NCBI GenBank assembly: GCA_002405555.1
Contig: DHMA01000127.1
Coordinates: 1-8,254, forward strand
Direction of reading: 5' to 3'
DNA length: 8,254 nucleotides
DNA from: Opitutia bacterium UBA4654
GTDB taxonomy: Bacteria; Verrucomicrobiota; Verrucomicrobiia; Opitutales; Intestinicryptomonadaceae
Of the stretch, positions 6,395 through 8,254 are shown piece after piece (the stretch's first letter is position 1; every line of letters starts with the position of its first letter). The notes under the pieces were generated by a model. That model ran no database searches. It was not told where the DNA came from and saw only the letters and a list, made by a program, of their open reading frames with translations. The translations under genes and the position numbers were made by a program.

Positions 6395-7336
6395 ATGCCG
6401 AAACTTTCCGACATCGTTCCCGCGCTTGCCGCCGCCGCGATTGCGGCGGTCGGGCTTTGCGCGTGCTCGTCGGGCGACGCCCCGCGCCCCGACAGGTCGG
6501 AATACGCCTACACGCTGTCGCAGAAAAAACTTCTCGACATCATAGAGGAGCAGGACAGGTTTTTCGAGCGCATAAGGGGAAAATCGCGCATGAGCCGCTC
6601 CGACGCGCTGTCGCTCAAAAGCAAAATCGACGCGCTTTGGGCGGAATATCTGGCTGAGTTTCCCGACGACGTCGACGCGCTTGTGCTCAACGGAAAATTT
6701 CTCCGCGCCACGGGCGACGACGAGCTTTCGTACAAGCAGTTTTCGCATGCCGACGCGCTGTCGCCGAATCTGCCCGTCGTAAAACAGCAGCTTGCAAACT
6801 ACGAAGCCGAGCACGGGCTTGCGAAACACGCGTACGACAATATCCGCGCGGCGGTGTCGCTCGCGCCCGAAAATTCCGTCTACCGCCTGCAACTCGCGCA
6901 GCTGATTCTGTTCTTCCGCGAGGAGCTTATCGCAAAACACGGTTTTTCGCAAGCCACGCTCGACGCCGAGCTTTCGCAGTCCTACGCGCGCGCGGCGGAG
7001 CTTGAACCCGAAAACGGGGAAATCCGCAAAAAATACGCGCTCTCGTTCTACGACGTCGGCAGGGCGGACTGGAACGAAGCCCTGCGCCAGTGGGACATTG
7101 TGCTTGAAAAATTTTCGCCCCTCAACATAGACAAACAAACCGCGCGGGCAAACAGGGCGCGGGTGCTCGTCGAGCTTGGGCGCGACGCCGAGGCGCGGAA
7201 AGTTCTCGAAACAATCGACGCGCCCGCCCTCCAAGCCGACAAACGCAAACTACTCGAAATAATAGACTCCGCAAAAATCGGCGCGGAGCAAACCAAGACG
7301 GAAAGCGACTTTCAATGGACCTTCTTTCGGAAATAA
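6395..7336 (+). CDS. TPR-repeat lipoprotein
   Basis: The 313-residue product starts with a short charged end, a hydrophobic Ala-rich segment (about 6-20) and a lipobox LCAC (21-24), so C24 should be lipidated after signal peptidase II cleavage. The rest is helical and contains TPR-like units. These include about 87-120 (EFPDDVDALVLNG then LSYKQFSHADALSP), about 125-160 (to AAVSLAPEN), about 165-205 (to AAELEPEN), about 210-240 and about 248-275. Such proteins usually act as scaffolds at the cell envelope. No enzyme motif is seen. The frame is open upstream to 6173, but only the ATG at 6395 gives the signal peptide. No Shine-Dalgarno is visible. Its last 22 bp overlap the start of the membrane protease gene, which suggests coupled expression. 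The specific role is unknown. Confidence 0.82.
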   Translation: MPKLSDIVPALAAAAIAAVGLCACSSGDAPRPDRSEYAYTLSQKKLLDIIEEQDRFFERIRGKSRMSRSDALSLKSKIDALWAEYLAEFPDDVDALVLNGKFLRATGDDELSYKQFSHADALSPNLPVVKQQLANYEAEHGLAKHAYDNIRAAVSLAPENSVYRLQLAQLILFFREELIAKHGFSQATLDAELSQSYARAAELEPENGEIRKKYALSFYDVGRADWNEALRQWDIVLEKFSPLNIDKQTARANRARVLVELGRDAEARKVLETIDAPALQADKRKLLEIIDSAKIGAEQTKTESDFQWTFFRK

Positions 7337-7980
7337 GAACGGGCGGAATCCTCTACATTCTGCTTCTTATTGCAATCACCATGCACGAATACGGGCACGC
7401 AATCGTTGCCGACAAGCTCGGCGACAGGCTTCCGCGCATGGACGGGCGCACGACGCTCAACCCGATTGCCCACATGGACATGCTGGGAACGGTAATCCTG
7501 CCGATTCTCACAATCGCGCTTACCATGCGAAGCGGCTTCCCGATGGTCTTCGGCTGGGGCAAGCCCGTGCGGATTATGCTCGACAACCCCGCGACGCGCA
7601 AGCGCGTAGACTTCCTTTCGACGCTCGGCGGGGTATCGATGAACCTCGTTTTGGCGGGCGTGTCGGCGGCGTTGCTTGCGGCGTTCGAAATCGCGAAACT
7701 CCCCGATTTTGCGGAGGTCGCCGCGCTTTCGATTTACGTCAACTGCGTGCTTTTCGTCATAAACATGATTCCCGTGCCGCCGCTCGACGGCAGCGTGTTT
7801 TTGCGCCGCTTCACGAACATTTCGGAGGAGACGCTCGCGGCGGTGTCGCGCTGGGGAATCGTGATTCTGCTCGTTCTGCTGAACGTGCCGCTTACGTCGA
7901 AAATCATAATGTCGGCGGTCGGATACCTCGCCGCGCTGTTTTTGGCGGGGGCGTCGCTTGCAATTTCAATCTTCAAATAA
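7315..7980 (+). CDS. Site-2 protease-like (M50) membrane metalloprotease
   Basis: This 221-residue integral membrane protein belongs to the short M50 site-2 protease group, zinc proteases that cut substrates within the membrane. HEYGH (24-28) is the HExxH zinc motif with E25 as catalytic base, inside the first membrane segment (about 12-32). NPIAHMDMLG (49-58) and FGWGKPV (79-85) are typical of this subfamily. The PPLDGS motif (155-160) supplies the third zinc ligand, D158. Further hydrophobic segments lie at about 57-71, 101-123, 134-152, 178-192 and 199-218. No PDZ or CBS domain is present, so it is the minimal form. The gene overlaps the lipoprotein gene by 22 bp and is followed after 1 bp by the small FmdB-like gene. 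Substrates are unknown. The adjacent lipoprotein could be a partner, but this is inference. Confidence 0.92.
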   Translation: MDLLSEIRTGGILYILLLIAITMHEYGHAIVADKLGDRLPRMDGRTTLNPIAHMDMLGTVILPILTIALTMRSGFPMVFGWGKPVRIMLDNPATRKRVDFLSTLGGVSMNLVLAGVSAALLAAFEIAKLPDFAEVAALSIYVNCVLFVINMIPVPPLDGSVFLRRFTNISEETLAAVSRWGIVILLVLLNVPLTSKIIMSAVGYLAALFLAGASLAISIFK

Positions 7981-7981
7981 C

Positions 7982-8248
7982 ATGCCGATTTACAAATACG
8001 CAACAGTGGAGGCGGACGGCTCGGACGGCGAAATTTTCGAGGTCGAACAGTCCATCTCGTCGAAGCCGATAACAAAGCACCCCGAAAGCGGCAAGCCCGT
8101 CAGGCGGATTTTCGACAAACCCAACATCAATATAGAATATACCGCAGGCAAAGAGAAATCGCTTTCCGACATGGGGCGCATACGCGCCGCGGGCTTCCGC
8201 GTGCTGAAAAAAGACAAAATTTCGGGCAAATACTACGAGGAAAAATAG
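7982..8248 (+). CDS. FmdB-like protein lacking all zinc-ribbon cysteines
   Basis: The 88-residue product opens MPIYKYATVE and continues EIFEVEQSISSKPITKHP, then SGKPVRRIFDKPNI. This follows the FmdB zinc-ribbon pattern (MPIYEY, FE..QSI...PLT.CP.CG..VRR), but both CxxC pairs are gone. The second reads HPES and the protein has no cysteine anywhere. It therefore cannot bind zinc in the usual way. A basic C-terminal extension (about 55-88, ending KISGKYYEEK) has no recognised domain. The ATG at 7982 was chosen over an in-frame ATG at 7958 because the MPIY motif starts there. It lies 1 bp after the protease stop and has no visible Shine-Dalgarno, so translation may depend on the upstream gene. The function is unknown. 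I recall cysteine-poor FmdB-like proteins in planctomycete-type bacteria, but cannot check this here. Confidence 0.8.
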   Translation: MPIYKYATVEADGSDGEIFEVEQSISSKPITKHPESGKPVRRIFDKPNINIEYTAGKEKSLSDMGRIRAAGFRVLKKDKISGKYYEEK

Positions 8249-8254
8249 CCCCGC

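Noticed and set aside
6371..7234. 287-codon open frame on the minus strand opposite the lipoprotein gene
   Set aside because: Same third-position phase effect; no motif, and the plus-strand gene has a signal peptide and TPR repeats.

Overview
The window is densely coding, GC-rich bacterial DNA with eight protein genes and almost no intergenic space. I see no RNA gene, insertion sequence, CRISPR array or phage gene. No stretch longer than about 120 bases lacks a gene. Codons are GC-rich at the third position but Lys is often AAA and Glu GAA. Clear Shine-Dalgarno sequences are missing in front of nearly every start. Together with a glutamyl-Q tRNA synthetase next to an unusual uvrC, this suggests a member of the Planctomycetes-Verrucomicrobia-Chlamydiae group, perhaps Verrucomicrobiota. 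That placement is inference only and is not proven by any marker gene here.

Layout. (1) 122-1129, + strand: a PLP-dependent DegT/DnrJ-type aminotransferase-like protein behind an AT-rich leader. (2) 1098-6072, - strand: an apparent three-gene operon read mutS, uvrC, gluQRS. Its junctions are TGATG and ATGA stop/start overlaps, so translation is probably coupled. The last gene converges on, and overlaps by 32 bp, the end of the aminotransferase-like gene. (3) 6073-6152: an 80-bp AT-rich divergent promoter region. (4) 6153-8248, + strand: a tight four-gene run of an FmdB-type zinc-ribbon protein with a Cys/His-rich tail, a TPR lipoprotein, a site-2-protease-like membrane metalloprotease, and a second FmdB-like protein with no cysteine at all.

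How the genes may work together. MutS (mismatch recognition) and UvrC (dual-incision nuclease of nucleotide excision repair) give the minus-strand operon a DNA-repair theme. GluQRS, which modifies queuosine in tRNA(Asp), looks like a passenger. The plus-strand run combines a secreted lipoprotein and a membrane-embedded protease between two small FmdB-like proteins, and its function is not known.

The most notable points are: a compact UvrC that lacks both the Cys-rich Fe-S segment and about 100 residues between the UVR and RNase H-like domains; a cysteine-free FmdB homologue in the same run as a cysteine-rich one; and a GluQRS without the usual zinc cysteines and with a short C-terminus. I found no clear evidence of an entirely new defence or mobile system.
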